Assembly: GCA_964475115.1 (NCBI GenBank)
Contig: CAYYVJ010000052.1
Coordinates: 1-14,411 of the forward strand
DNA: 14,411 nt
Direction of reading: 5' to 3'
Source: CAYYVJ01 sp964475115
GTDB lineage: Bacteria > Bacillota > Clostridia > Lachnospirales > Lachnospiraceae
The first letter of the stretch is position 1. Each line of letters starts with the position of its first letter. The notes under the pieces are model-generated. The model was not told the DNA's origin. It saw only the letters and a program-made list of their open reading frames with translations, and searched no databases. Shown in pieces: positions 6,169-14,057 of the stretch. The translations under genes and the position numbers were made by a program.

Positions 6169-8256
6169 CTCCGAGCTAGGTTCTAAAATGGATTCAAATA
6201 TTCCTGAATCCTCCCAATCTATTCCCGCGTCTGTAAGGGGTTCTTCTTCTGCTTCTGTAGAAGCTCCCAGTTTTTCAGCTGTTTCTGCAAAATGACTTTC
6301 CGATATATAATAACTTGGAAATTCTTTATCTTCTAATCCCTCATGAATCACTTCCATGTATTGCTTCCATATGGAGCTTGGATAAGTGTATCCGTACAAA
6401 TCATCCAAAGGTTTTGGATAATCATAGCCTACCCATACGCCCGTAGTATAATAAGGAGTATATCCAACAAACCATCCATCTTTATTAGCATCTGTAGTTC
6501 CAGTTTTTCCCGCACTTATATGATCTTTTAAAGCCGCATTTTTACCTGTTCCATCTTCCATATTTGTTCTCATAACATCCGTCATCATGTGGCTGGCATT
6601 TTCTTCATATACTTGCTTCTCTTCTGTCTTAACTTCTACAAATATCTTATCCGCTTTTATTATAGACTCGATACAAGTAGGAACTCGATACCTTCCATCA
6701 TTTTCTAGCGATGCAAAACCAGCAGTCATCTCCAAGGTAGATGAACCATATGTCATTCCACCTAATGCCACCGCCGGCACATAGTCTGAGGCTACTACCC
6801 TAGTAAAATTTAATTTCTTTAGATATTCCAATCCAATCGCTGGTGAAAGTTCATCATTTAAAAGTTCCCATGCTATTGTATTTTTTGATGTCTCAACAGC
6901 CCTTCTAATGCTCATTTCACCACTATAGTTTCTACTACTATTTCGAGGTCCATCCTCTTTTTTCTCATCTATCACTATTGTATCTGGGGTGAAGCTACCT
7001 TGAAAAATAGGTGTATAGATTAAAAGAGGTTTTATGGCACTACCTGGTTGTCTATAACTTTGAAATGCTCGATTTAAGCTATATCCTTGTAAATTCTGAT
7101 TTCTTCCACCTACAATGGCAACTACATTTCCAGTTTCGTTGTCAATAGAAACTGCTGCCCCTTGAAGCATAAAAATACCTTCTTCATTCACTTCATTAAA
7201 CAGTGATAATTCTTGATCTACAATCGTTTGTAACTGACTCTGCATTTCTAAATCAATACTAGTATAAATCGTATAACCGCCTGTATACAAATCTCTTAAG
7301 CAATCTTGATAAAGAGAGCTATAGGCTTCATTATAAGCGTCCTCTTCTTTCTTTGAAATAAAGTAATACCTAAATTCAAAACCTTTTTGCTTCATTAATT
7401 CTCTAGTAGCACAATAATATACATAGGTTTCCACATAATCATTTTTTTGGGATACCTTTCTATTTAAAACAATTTCTTCTCTTAACGCATCTTTGTATTC
7501 ATTTTTATCAATAAAGCCTACTTGTAGCATGGCCTCCAGAATAAGATCTCTTCTTACAAGTGTAGATTCCATGTTTATAAGAGGGTCAAAAGTCGATGGA
7601 TTATTTGGGATTGCACATAGAAAAGCAGTCTGAGATAGAGATAGTTCCTTTGTATCCATATCAAAGTATCCCTGTGCAGCCGCCTGTATGCCATAATATC
7701 CGTTTGCAAAATAAATATTATTTATATAAAATTCCAAAATTTGATCTTTTGAAAACTTCTTTTCAAGCTCTATTGCTATAAAAGCTTCTTCAATCTTTCT
7801 CTCCATGGTAACTTCATGAGTCAAAAATACATTTCTACTTAATTGCTGGGTAATCGTACTTCCACCTTGCGTAATGGTTTTCTTATTTAAAATTGATACT
7901 ATAGCCCTAGCAATAGCCTTATAATCGATCCCTTTGTGTTGGTAAAACCTCCTATCCTCCATAGCTATGAAGGCTTCACTAACAAGCTCTGGTATCTCAT
8001 GAAAAGGCAGATAAAACACATCCTTTTCTGCCTTCATTGTAGATATTAGTATTCCATTCCTATCGTACACAACACTAGTTAAAGCTTCTTTAAAGGTTTC
8101 CTCTACCGCCCCATTTGATTTTAACTTAGCTTGATCTCTTATCTCTAGAATATCTTTTCTTATTTTTATTCCTATAAATACTCCTACTCCTATCATAAGA
8201 AATAGAATTAAGAAAACTTGTAGTTTTAAATAGGACAAAAATTTATTTTTCTTCAT
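6163..8256 (-). CDS. Class A penicillin-binding protein (bifunctional transglycosylase/transpeptidase)
   Basis: Polymerises lipid II and crosslinks peptidoglycan at the outer face of the membrane. The 697 residues have a short cytoplasmic start, one membrane anchor (about 9-31), a GT51 glycosyltransferase domain with catalytic EDRRFYQHKGID (Glu100), GGSTITQQLSRN (131-142), RKIEEA (153-158) and FYINNIYFANGYYGI (176-190), then a transpeptidase domain. The latter has the active-site SxxK as PGSAIKP (Ser406, Lys409), SKN (457-459) for SxN, and KTGT (584-587). The SxxK motif lacks the more usual Thr-Phe (PGSTFKP). The C-terminus (about 655-697) is a low-complexity acidic tail. The ATG at 8256 has AGGA at 8269-8266. 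It begins only 27 bases after the YhaN-like gene stops, so it is probably cotranscribed with the YhaO/YhaN pair, an unexpected partnership for a wall enzyme. It is PBP1A-like; the exact ortholog is not certain. Confidence 0.94.
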   Translation of the reverse strand: MKKNKFLSYLKLQVFLILFLMIGVGVFIGIKIRKDILEIRDQAKLKSNGAVEETFKEALTSVVYDRNGILISTMKAEKDVFYLPFHEIPELVSEAFIAMEDRRFYQHKGIDYKAIARAIVSILNKKTITQGGSTITQQLSRNVFLTHEVTMERKIEEAFIAIELEKKFSKDQILEFYINNIYFANGYYGIQAAAQGYFDMDTKELSLSQTAFLCAIPNNPSTFDPLINMESTLVRRDLILEAMLQVGFIDKNEYKDALREEIVLNRKVSQKNDYVETYVYYCATRELMKQKGFEFRYYFISKKEEDAYNEAYSSLYQDCLRDLYTGGYTIYTSIDLEMQSQLQTIVDQELSLFNEVNEEGIFMLQGAAVSIDNETGNVVAIVGGRNQNLQGYSLNRAFQSYRQPGSAIKPLLIYTPIFQGSFTPDTIVIDEKKEDGPRNSSRNYSGEMSIRRAVETSKNTIAWELLNDELSPAIGLEYLKKLNFTRVVASDYVPAVALGGMTYGSSTLEMTAGFASLENDGRYRVPTCIESIIKADKIFVEVKTEEKQVYEENASHMMTDVMRTNMEDGTGKNAALKDHISAGKTGTTDANKDGWFVGYTPYYTTGVWVGYDYPKPLDDLYGYTYPSSIWKQYMEVIHEGLEDKEFPSYYISESHFAETAEKLGASTEAEEEPLTDAGIDWEDSGIFESILEPSSEN

Positions 8257-8283
8257 GGTCTCTTTTCCTATCCTTATAAAATA

Positions 8284-9801
8284 CTATGTAAGTTCTGTAT
8301 AACTATGATATATCTTCAAGTTCTCTAAAATCTCTTTTTCTCTTTTATGACAAGTAAAAATAATAATCTGTCTGTCCATATTTTCAAATTGTTTTAGAGT
8401 ATTGGATAACCTTTCCTCATCATACAGCACGAAAGCATCATCTAACAAAACTGGCATTTTGTTAGTTCCAAACATAACATCTGCAACTGCTAAACGTAAT
8501 GCTAAATATATCTGTTCTATGGTCCCTTTGCTCACTTGTTCCAAAGGTATTAACTTTTCGCTATCGTTTATTTTTACATTTAGGCTTTCATCTACCTTTA
8601 AATCTTTATATTTTCCATTGGTAAACTTCTCCACAAATTTAGATGTTTGATAATTTACCATATCACCAAACCCACGCTTAATATTACGAGCAATGTCTTG
8701 AATTGTTTCAAGAGCCAAATCTATGGCTTTTATTTCTTCTTGAAACTTTTGATTTTCTTCTACTATGGCTTGCCATTCCTCTTTTCTTTCTTGTAACCTA
8801 ACTGCATTTTCTTGTAATTGCTCTAGCTTCCATTCCGCTTTTTGTATCTGCTTTAATAGCTCCTGATTTTCCACTTCTCTTTTCTGATTTTCTTTTTCTA
8901 GATTCTTTTCATGATTTCTCATGTTTTGGAAATTCCATAGAAAAATACCAATACATAAGAAAAGTATAACACCAAGCATTTGCTTTAAATACAAATAGTT
9001 GCCTTGTGCAAGAACAATAAATGCTACTTCAATTATTAATAACAGAAGTATTACAAATATACTTAACAAATGTAGTTTACTTCTTTTATTTAATTTATCT
9101 TTCGTATCGGCTTTTATGTCTTTGTACAAAGCAGTATATTGATCTTCTTCTAGCTCTTCCTTCTTTAAACCAATTTGCTCTATTTCTTGTTCTACTAGAT
9201 TAATTTCTCCTTTTAATTCAAGCAACTTTTCTTCGGCTTCTAAATGAAGTTTCAATTCATTTTCTTTTTTCTTCTTCTTCAAGAATGTAGTCGCCTTTCC
9301 TACATCTAATTCCATATGCCTTGTAGTATTTAAATTGGCAATGTAATTATTCAACTCTCCTATGAGCCCTCCATCTGTTGCACCCTTCAATTGACCCACA
9401 CTAACGGTATTTACATAGGTAGACTCATTTAAGCAGGGAATTAGCCTTTCAAACTCTTCTTTTATTAATTCTCTGCCCTCCGATTCATTTATTACAAGAA
9501 ATTCTTTTGTTAATCTATGAAACCTTCTCTCTATTTTATATATCTGCCCCTCCTCTTCAAACCTAAGTACTCCTTCAAAATAGGCTGGGTTTTCCCAAGG
9601 TTCATAAAGAGAGTAGGCATCATTTTTAGACGCTCTCCCTCTTTGTTTCTCTATTCCAAAAAGCATTCCTCTTATAAATGTATGTATCGTAGATTTTCCT
9701 GCTTCATTTTCACCATATATAAGATTAATGCCTTCCTTAAGCTGTATCTGCTTTTGATTAAACTTTCCAAAATTTTTTAACGTTAACCCTAAAATAACCA
9801 T
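8284..9801 (-). CDS. YhaN/SbcC-type SMC-like ATPase, short, with a membrane hairpin
   Basis: A Rad50/SbcC-class ABC ATPase expected to act with the adjacent YhaO-like nuclease on DNA ends. At 505 residues it is about half the length of B. subtilis YhaN or SbcC. It has Walker A GENEAGKS (30-37) after the typical LxLKNFGKF start, Q-loop Gln137, signature SKGTIEQIYLALRLA (424-438), Walker B PVLLDDAF (450-457) and a switch His485 in FTCHKR. Between the ATPase halves are two coiled-coil arms (about 173-240 and 293-375). In place of a hook at their tip there are two hydrophobic segments (about 244-266 and 274-291), so the arms likely end in a membrane hairpin. The start is ATG 9801 with AGGTAG (9814-9809), 15 bases past the upstream stop, so translation is coupled. 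Both ATPase halves are intact, so shortness comes from reduced arms, not a frameshift. The assignment to the family is firm; the substrate is inferred. Confidence 0.87.
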   Translation of the reverse strand: MVILGLTLKNFGKFNQKQIQLKEGINLIYGENEAGKSTIHTFIRGMLFGIEKQRGRASKNDAYSLYEPWENPAYFEGVLRFEEEGQIYKIERRFHRLTKEFLVINESEGRELIKEEFERLIPCLNESTYVNTVSVGQLKGATDGGLIGELNNYIANLNTTRHMELDVGKATTFLKKKKKENELKLHLEAEEKLLELKGEINLVEQEIEQIGLKKEELEEDQYTALYKDIKADTKDKLNKRSKLHLLSIFVILLLLIIEVAFIVLAQGNYLYLKQMLGVILFLCIGIFLWNFQNMRNHEKNLEKENQKREVENQELLKQIQKAEWKLEQLQENAVRLQERKEEWQAIVEENQKFQEEIKAIDLALETIQDIARNIKRGFGDMVNYQTSKFVEKFTNGKYKDLKVDESLNVKINDSEKLIPLEQVSKGTIEQIYLALRLAVADVMFGTNKMPVLLDDAFVLYDEERLSNTLKQFENMDRQIIIFTCHKREKEILENLKIYHSYTELT

Positions 9802-9816
9802 TGCATTTCTACCTAC

Positions 9817-10869
9817 TTATTCCCCAAGTGATAAGGCCCTTATTCCATAGTTCAAAGCCTTCTTCTCGATTTTTGTCAATTCCTCTTTGTCAATATAACG
9901 TTTTACATACATGCCTAGCATATTATTTCTATTTGTTTCATAAATGTCTTCTAAATCATAGTCTGGTTCAGTATTATCCACAACCTGAGAGATGTTTCCC
10001 AGTCTAAGCAGACTTTCCTCCTCAAATTGAATCCCTTCCTCTCGAAGACCATCTATAATTAGTTTATAAATATGCTGTTTCCCCAATTCTTGAATCTTTT
10101 CCTCTACTACATTCTGAAGTCCTAGTAGAGTTGTAGAACTTTTTATTTGAATACGTATATGAATACAATTTCTTTTAGCTATTGGTATAAACTGGGTGTG
10201 ACAAGATTCTTTTGATATCTCTCCCAAGAAAAAACCTTTCTTTCCAGTCTCATTAATATCTAAAGGTTCAAGATTCCCTGGATTTATAATTCGATTTTCC
10301 AAAAAAACAACCTGGGTATGCCTATGACCTAAAGCAATATAATCGAATCCATTAAGGGCAAGTTGCCGTTCATTCATTGGAGCATGCTTTTCATCTCCTC
10401 CATGTGCAAGCAAGATATTAATCCGTGTTTTATCTACCGCTTGAATTCTATCATAAATTGATTCCCTAATTTCCTTATCATAGTAACTTCCGCCATATAC
10501 CTCTACATTATATTCCGAAAAATAAACCCGTTCAATTCTGGGAGACTTTAAGAAGGTTACATTCTCTGCCCATACAAAACTTCTATAAAATGAATCCTGC
10601 CTAATATAATCATGATTTCCAGCCATAAGAACTACTTTCGTGTTTTCTAATGTAGAAAATAAATAATTTACTTCTTTTAACTCTCTCAAAAGAGGTTGTC
10701 TATGAAATAAATCTCCTGCAATAAACAAGAAATTAACTTCTTCTTTTTTTACTAATTTTATAACTTCTATAAAAGTTTCCCAAATTTCTCTTTCTCTATT
10801 TTCAGCCCAAGGCATTCCTTTTTCAGGAACAGCTCCTAAGTGAACATCTGCTACGTGTATAAATTTCAT
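9817..10869 (-). CDS. YhaO/SbcD-type metallophosphoesterase (DNA exonuclease family)
   Basis: A calcineurin-like phosphoesterase of the SbcD/Mre11 class, predicted to be the nuclease subunit paired with the downstream ATPase. The five family motifs are all present: DVH (Asp8, His10), GDLFH (Asp53), GNHD (Asn85, His86), AHGGDE (His156) and GHRH (His182, His184), implying two bound metal ions. The C-terminal third (about 235-350) is the variable region that usually contacts the ATPase. Length is 350 residues from the ATG at 10869, chosen because family members start immediately before the xFIHxADxHLG strand and GGTGG lies 5 bases upstream. In-frame ATGs at 10881 and 10899 would add unmatched residues. 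It is the first gene of a probable three-gene operon with the YhaN-like ATPase and the class A PBP. Unlike the B. subtilis yhaMNO arrangement, no yhaM is adjacent. Confidence 0.9.
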   Translation of the reverse strand: MKFIHVADVHLGAVPEKGMPWAENREREIWETFIEVIKLVKKEEVNFLFIAGDLFHRQPLLRELKEVNYLFSTLENTKVVLMAGNHDYIRQDSFYRSFVWAENVTFLKSPRIERVYFSEYNVEVYGGSYYDKEIRESIYDRIQAVDKTRINILLAHGGDEKHAPMNERQLALNGFDYIALGHRHTQVVFLENRIINPGNLEPLDINETGKKGFFLGEISKESCHTQFIPIAKRNCIHIRIQIKSSTTLLGLQNVVEEKIQELGKQHIYKLIIDGLREEGIQFEEESLLRLGNISQVVDNTEPDYDLEDIYETNRNNMLGMYVKRYIDKEELTKIEKKALNYGIRALSLGE

Positions 10870-10948
10870 CTCAACCACCATTCTGGCAATTTTCGCCATG
10901 CACTTGCAATATCATTTATTTTTCCTACTACCTTACACATATAGTATG

Positions 10949-10977
10949 ATTTTAATACAGTCCCATTTGTTAGTCAA
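10949..10977 (-). promoter_or_regulatory. Sigma-A-like promoter for the yhaO-like/yhaN-like/PBP operon
   Basis: On the minus strand TTGACT (10977-10972), a 17-base spacer and TAAAAT (10954-10949) match the consensus at 5/6 in both boxes. Transcription from about 10942 would give a leader of roughly 70 bases. No terminator interrupts the genes until 6117-6168. Confidence 0.6.
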
Positions 10978-11023
10978 ACCCTTTCTAAACCCTTATATAT
11001 AGAGATTACGCAAAGAAAGACCA

Positions 11024-11052
11024 TTGCAATCCTTTTTTATCGGTGCTATACT
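11024..11052 (+). promoter_or_regulatory. Extended -10 promoter for the MATE gene
   Basis: TTGCAA (11024-11029), 17 bases, then TATACT (11047-11052) preceded by the extended TG at 11044-11045. The predicted leader is about 40 bases with AAGGAG (11087-11092), 6 bases before the ATG at 11099. It diverges from the yhaO-like promoter, with 46 bases between the two -35 elements. A CTTTCT (10981-10986)/AGAAAG (11014-11019) inverted repeat lies in that gap and might be an operator. Confidence 0.6.
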
Positions 11053-11098
11053 TATTTCTTACTACTATTTTATATTTACATATAACAAGGAGTTACAA

Positions 11099-12499
11099 AT
11101 GAATTTACTAAAGTTTTTTTCCGTAAAAGGCATGTTAAAAAAGGAACAACAATTAGGAGATATTCCACCCTCTAAAGAAGTATACACTAGATTTCTACAA
11201 ATTGCATGGCCATCTGCGCTAGAGGCTGTTTTAGTTAGTATCGTTGGCTCAATCGATACAATTATGGTAGGAGGGTTAGGTGAAACTGCGATTACTGCAG
11301 TAGGTATTACGAATCAACCTAAATTTATACTTCTATCAGCTATCTTTTCCTTAAATGTCGGAATTACTGCAATTGTTGCAAGACGTAAAGGACAAGGTGA
11401 TAGGGAAGGTGCAAATAATTGCTTAAAACAAGGTATTCTTTTAAGCGGGATTATTTCACTGACTATGGCAATTTTGGGTTATGTTTTTGCAGAGAGAATT
11501 TTAGTCTTTGCTGGTGCCTCAAAAGATTACCTACAAGATGCTGTTGCTTATTTTGAAGTCATTCTAGTTAGCATTGTATTTCAAGCTTTAAACCTAACTA
11601 TTAACGCTGCGCAGCGAGGAATTGGAAATACTAAAATTGCTATGTTTACCAATATTGTTAGTAATTTAGTTAATATTACTTTTAACTTTCTATTAATCAA
11701 TGGGATTGGGATTTTTCCACGTTTAGGTGTAAGAGGTGCTGCTATTGCCACAGCTATAGGCGCTTTTGTTGCTTGCTTTATATCCCTTTCATCCCTTTTA
11801 AGAAAGAATGGATTTTTATCTATACGCCGAAAAGAAAAATGGAGATTTAAAAAAAGTACACTTCAATTAATTGGAAACATAAGCGGAAACGCCATGATAG
11901 AACAGGTATTTATGCGAATTGGCTTTTTAGCATACAATATTATTGTAGCAAAACTTGGTACTACGGATTATGCGGTTCACTTAATTTGTATGAATATTCT
12001 TAATCTTTCTTTTAGTTTTGGAGATGGTTTTGGAATAGCTGCATCTTCACTAGTAGGACAAAGCTTAGGAGAAAAACGTCCTGACAAAGCGATGGTTTAT
12101 GGTAAAACGGGTCAGAGAGTGGCCTTTATAATATCTACAATCCTCTTTTTATTTTACATGTTTGGAAGACGATTCCTAATATCTTTATTTTCATCCGATC
12201 CAATCATTATAAGTACAGGTGCAACCATTCTTATTATTGTTTCTTTTATTACTCACCTGCAAACTTCACAAGTCGTTATCTCAGGATGCCTAAGAGGTGC
12301 TGGTGACACAAAATTTGTAGCAATTGTAAGTTTAATTAGTATTGGTATTTTTCGCCCACTTCTTACCTGGATATTATGTTATCCACTAGGATTAGGACTT
12401 ACCGGTGCATGGCTTTCTATTTTAGCAGATCAATCCATACGCCTCATATTTAACTTCTATCGTTTTTCTAGTGGTAAATGGACTACCATTATAATATAA
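11099..12499 (+). CDS. MATE-family multidrug/toxin efflux transporter
   Basis: An integral membrane antiporter of the MATE (NorM/DinF-like) family, expected to export organic cations or toxins using a Na+ or H+ gradient. The 466 residues form about 12 hydrophobic segments in two homologous halves. The duplicated family signature is visible as AQRGIGNTK (171-179) in the first half and GCLRGAGDTK (396-405) in the second. Early hallmarks include WPSALEAVLVSIVGSIDTIMVGGLG (37-61, spanning TM1) and the charged loop ARRKGQGDREGAN (94-106). The start is ATG 11099 because of the strong AAGGAG site; an upstream TTG at 11024 is part of the -35 element and would add a hydrophobic stretch unlike the family. 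Substrate cannot be told from sequence. It stands alone between a divergent promoter and a bidirectional terminator. Confidence 0.92.
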   Translation: MNLLKFFSVKGMLKKEQQLGDIPPSKEVYTRFLQIAWPSALEAVLVSIVGSIDTIMVGGLGETAITAVGITNQPKFILLSAIFSLNVGITAIVARRKGQGDREGANNCLKQGILLSGIISLTMAILGYVFAERILVFAGASKDYLQDAVAYFEVILVSIVFQALNLTINAAQRGIGNTKIAMFTNIVSNLVNITFNFLLINGIGIFPRLGVRGAAIATAIGAFVACFISLSSLLRKNGFLSIRRKEKWRFKKSTLQLIGNISGNAMIEQVFMRIGFLAYNIIVAKLGTTDYAVHLICMNILNLSFSFGDGFGIAASSLVGQSLGEKRPDKAMVYGKTGQRVAFIISTILFLFYMFGRRFLISLFSSDPIIISTGATILIIVSFITHLQTSQVVISGCLRGAGDTKFVAIVSLISIGIFRPLLTWILCYPLGLGLTGAWLSILADQSIRLIFNFYRFSSGKWTTIII

Positions 12500-12536
12500 A
12501 ATTTCAAGTTACATTAGACAAGCTTCGCTAGACATA

Positions 12537-12575
12537 AAAAAGGTTGGAAATGAATCATTCATTTCCAACCTTTTT
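12537..12575. terminator. Bidirectional intrinsic terminator between the MATE gene and asnS
   Basis: A 17-bp perfect stem: AAAAAGGTTGGAAATGA (12537-12553) pairs with TCATTTCCAACCTTTTT (12559-12575), with a five-base ATCAT loop. A-tracts and T-tracts flank the stem, so it can terminate both the plus-strand MATE transcript and the minus-strand asnS transcript. Confidence 0.92.
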
Positions 12576-12592
12576 ATTGTAATTATAATCTT

Positions 12593-13984
12593 TTATAATT
12601 CACAGTTACCTACCGTTCTAGGGAAAGGAATTACGTCTCTAATATTACTCATTCCAGTTAAATACATAATACAACGTTCAAACCCTAAACCAAAACCAGC
12701 ATGTCTAGCTGAACCATACTTCCTTAGGTCAAGATAAAAATCATATTCCTCTTTTTCTAATCCCATTTCGTCCATTCTGGCAATCAACTTATCGTAATCA
12801 TCTTCTCTTTGGCTACCACCAATTATTTCACCAATACCAGGAACTAAACAGTCCATAGCTGCAACTGTTTTATTATCCTCATTTAACTTCATATAGAAAG
12901 CCTTAATGTCTTTTGGATAATCAGTAACAAATACAGGTTTCTTAAATATTTGTTCTGTTAAATATCTTTCATGTTCTGTTTGCAAGTCACAACCCCAAGA
13001 TACTTTAAAATCAAACTCATCATTGTGTTTCTCTAAGATTTCTATTGCTTCTGTATAAGTAATACGTCCAAAATCAGAATTTGCTACTGTATTTAATCTT
13101 TCCATTAATCCTTTATCTACAAACTGATTAAAGAACTCTAATTCTTCCTTGGCATGTTCCATTACATATTTAATAACATATTTCAACATGCTTTCTGCAA
13201 GCATCATATCATCTTTTAAATCTGCAAATGCTATCTCCGGTTCAATCATCCAAAATTCTGCTGCATGTCTAGTAGTATTTGAATTTTCTGCTCGGAAGGT
13301 TGGTCCAAATGTATAAATATTACGAAATGCCATAGCATAAGTTTCACCATTTAGCTGACCACTTACTGTAAGGCTCGTTTCTTTATTAAAGAAATCTTCG
13401 CTATAGTCTACTTGGCCTTCCTTTGTCTTTGGAACGTTTGCCATATCTAGAGTTGTAACTCTAAACATTTCTCCAGCTCCTTCTGCATCACTTCCTGTAA
13501 TAATTGGTGTATGCACATACACAAAATCCCTATCTTGAAAGAACTGATGTATCGCATAGGCCGTTAAAGAACGCACACGAAAAACAGCTTGAAATGTATT
13601 TGTTCTAGGTCTTAAATGTGATACTGTTCTTAAGTATTCATAACTATGTCTTTTCTTTTGAAGAGGATAATCTGGTGCTGATGCACCCTCTATCACTACC
13701 TCTTCTGCCTGAATCTCAAAAGGTTGCTTTGCCTGAGGAGTTTCAACCAAGATTCCTTTTACAACAAGAGCCGCCCCAACATTTGATTTGGATATCTCGC
13801 TAAAATTTTCCATTGTGTCATGGTATACAATTTGTAAAGTTTCAAAAAAGCTTCCATCATTTAAAACAATAAAACCAAAGGTTTTAGAATCACGGATACT
13901 TCTTATCCATCCACCAACCTCTATGGTCTTACCAATATATTTTTCTTTGTTTCTATATAATTCTTTTATGGTTACCAAATCCAT
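12593..13984 (-). CDS. asnS: Asparaginyl-tRNA synthetase
   Basis: Charges tRNA-Asn with asparagine in the cytoplasm. It is a class IIb synthetase of 463 residues, the usual bacterial AsnRS length. The N-terminal OB-fold anticodon-binding domain carries VGGWIRSIRDSKTFGFIVLND (23-43). The catalytic domain has motif 1 around VHTPIITGSDAEGAGEMF (157-174), motif 2 FRAENSNTTRHAAEFWMIEPE (230-250) and motif 3 GFGLGFERCIMYLTG (430-444), ending PFPRTVGNCEL. The RAENSNTTRH sequence and the lack of an inserted GAD domain point to AsnRS rather than AspRS. The ATG at 13984 has AAGGAG (13997-13992) 7 bases upstream. Only 73 bases separate it from the upstream gene on the same strand. That is too short for a T-box leader, and I see no clear promoter or terminator there, so cotranscription is likely. 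Confidence 0.97.
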   Translation of the reverse strand: MDLVTIKELYRNKEKYIGKTIEVGGWIRSIRDSKTFGFIVLNDGSFFETLQIVYHDTMENFSEISKSNVGAALVVKGILVETPQAKQPFEIQAEEVVIEGASAPDYPLQKKRHSYEYLRTVSHLRPRTNTFQAVFRVRSLTAYAIHQFFQDRDFVYVHTPIITGSDAEGAGEMFRVTTLDMANVPKTKEGQVDYSEDFFNKETSLTVSGQLNGETYAMAFRNIYTFGPTFRAENSNTTRHAAEFWMIEPEIAFADLKDDMMLAESMLKYVIKYVMEHAKEELEFFNQFVDKGLMERLNTVANSDFGRITYTEAIEILEKHNDEFDFKVSWGCDLQTEHERYLTEQIFKKPVFVTDYPKDIKAFYMKLNEDNKTVAAMDCLVPGIGEIIGGSQREDDYDKLIARMDEMGLEKEEYDFYLDLRKYGSARHAGFGLGFERCIMYLTGMSNIRDVIPFPRTVGNCEL

Positions 13985-14057
13985 AGCTATACTCCTTCTA
14001 TATATTATCTAGATTTTTTCAGGCAAAGACCTTTTTATATTACAGAATATCGCTATG

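Noticed and set aside
9974..9982. Perfect DnaA box TTATCCACA inside the yhaO-like gene
   Set aside because: It is isolated within coding sequence with no neighbouring boxes, so chance is the simplest reading.
10870..10899. Upstream ATGs adding 4 or 10 residues to the YhaO-like protein
   Set aside because: The family begins directly at the strand carrying DVH, and the ribosome site best fits the ATG at 10869.
11024..11098. TTG start extending the MATE protein by 25 residues
   Set aside because: The TTG is part of the -35 hexamer of a good promoter. The ATG at 11099 has a strong AAGGAG site and matches family starts.
13985..14057. T-box riboswitch or promoter in front of asnS
   Set aside because: The gap is only 73 bases, with no specifier stem, no T-box consensus and no hairpin followed by a T-run. 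The weak -35/-10-like strings would start transcription inside the ribosome site.
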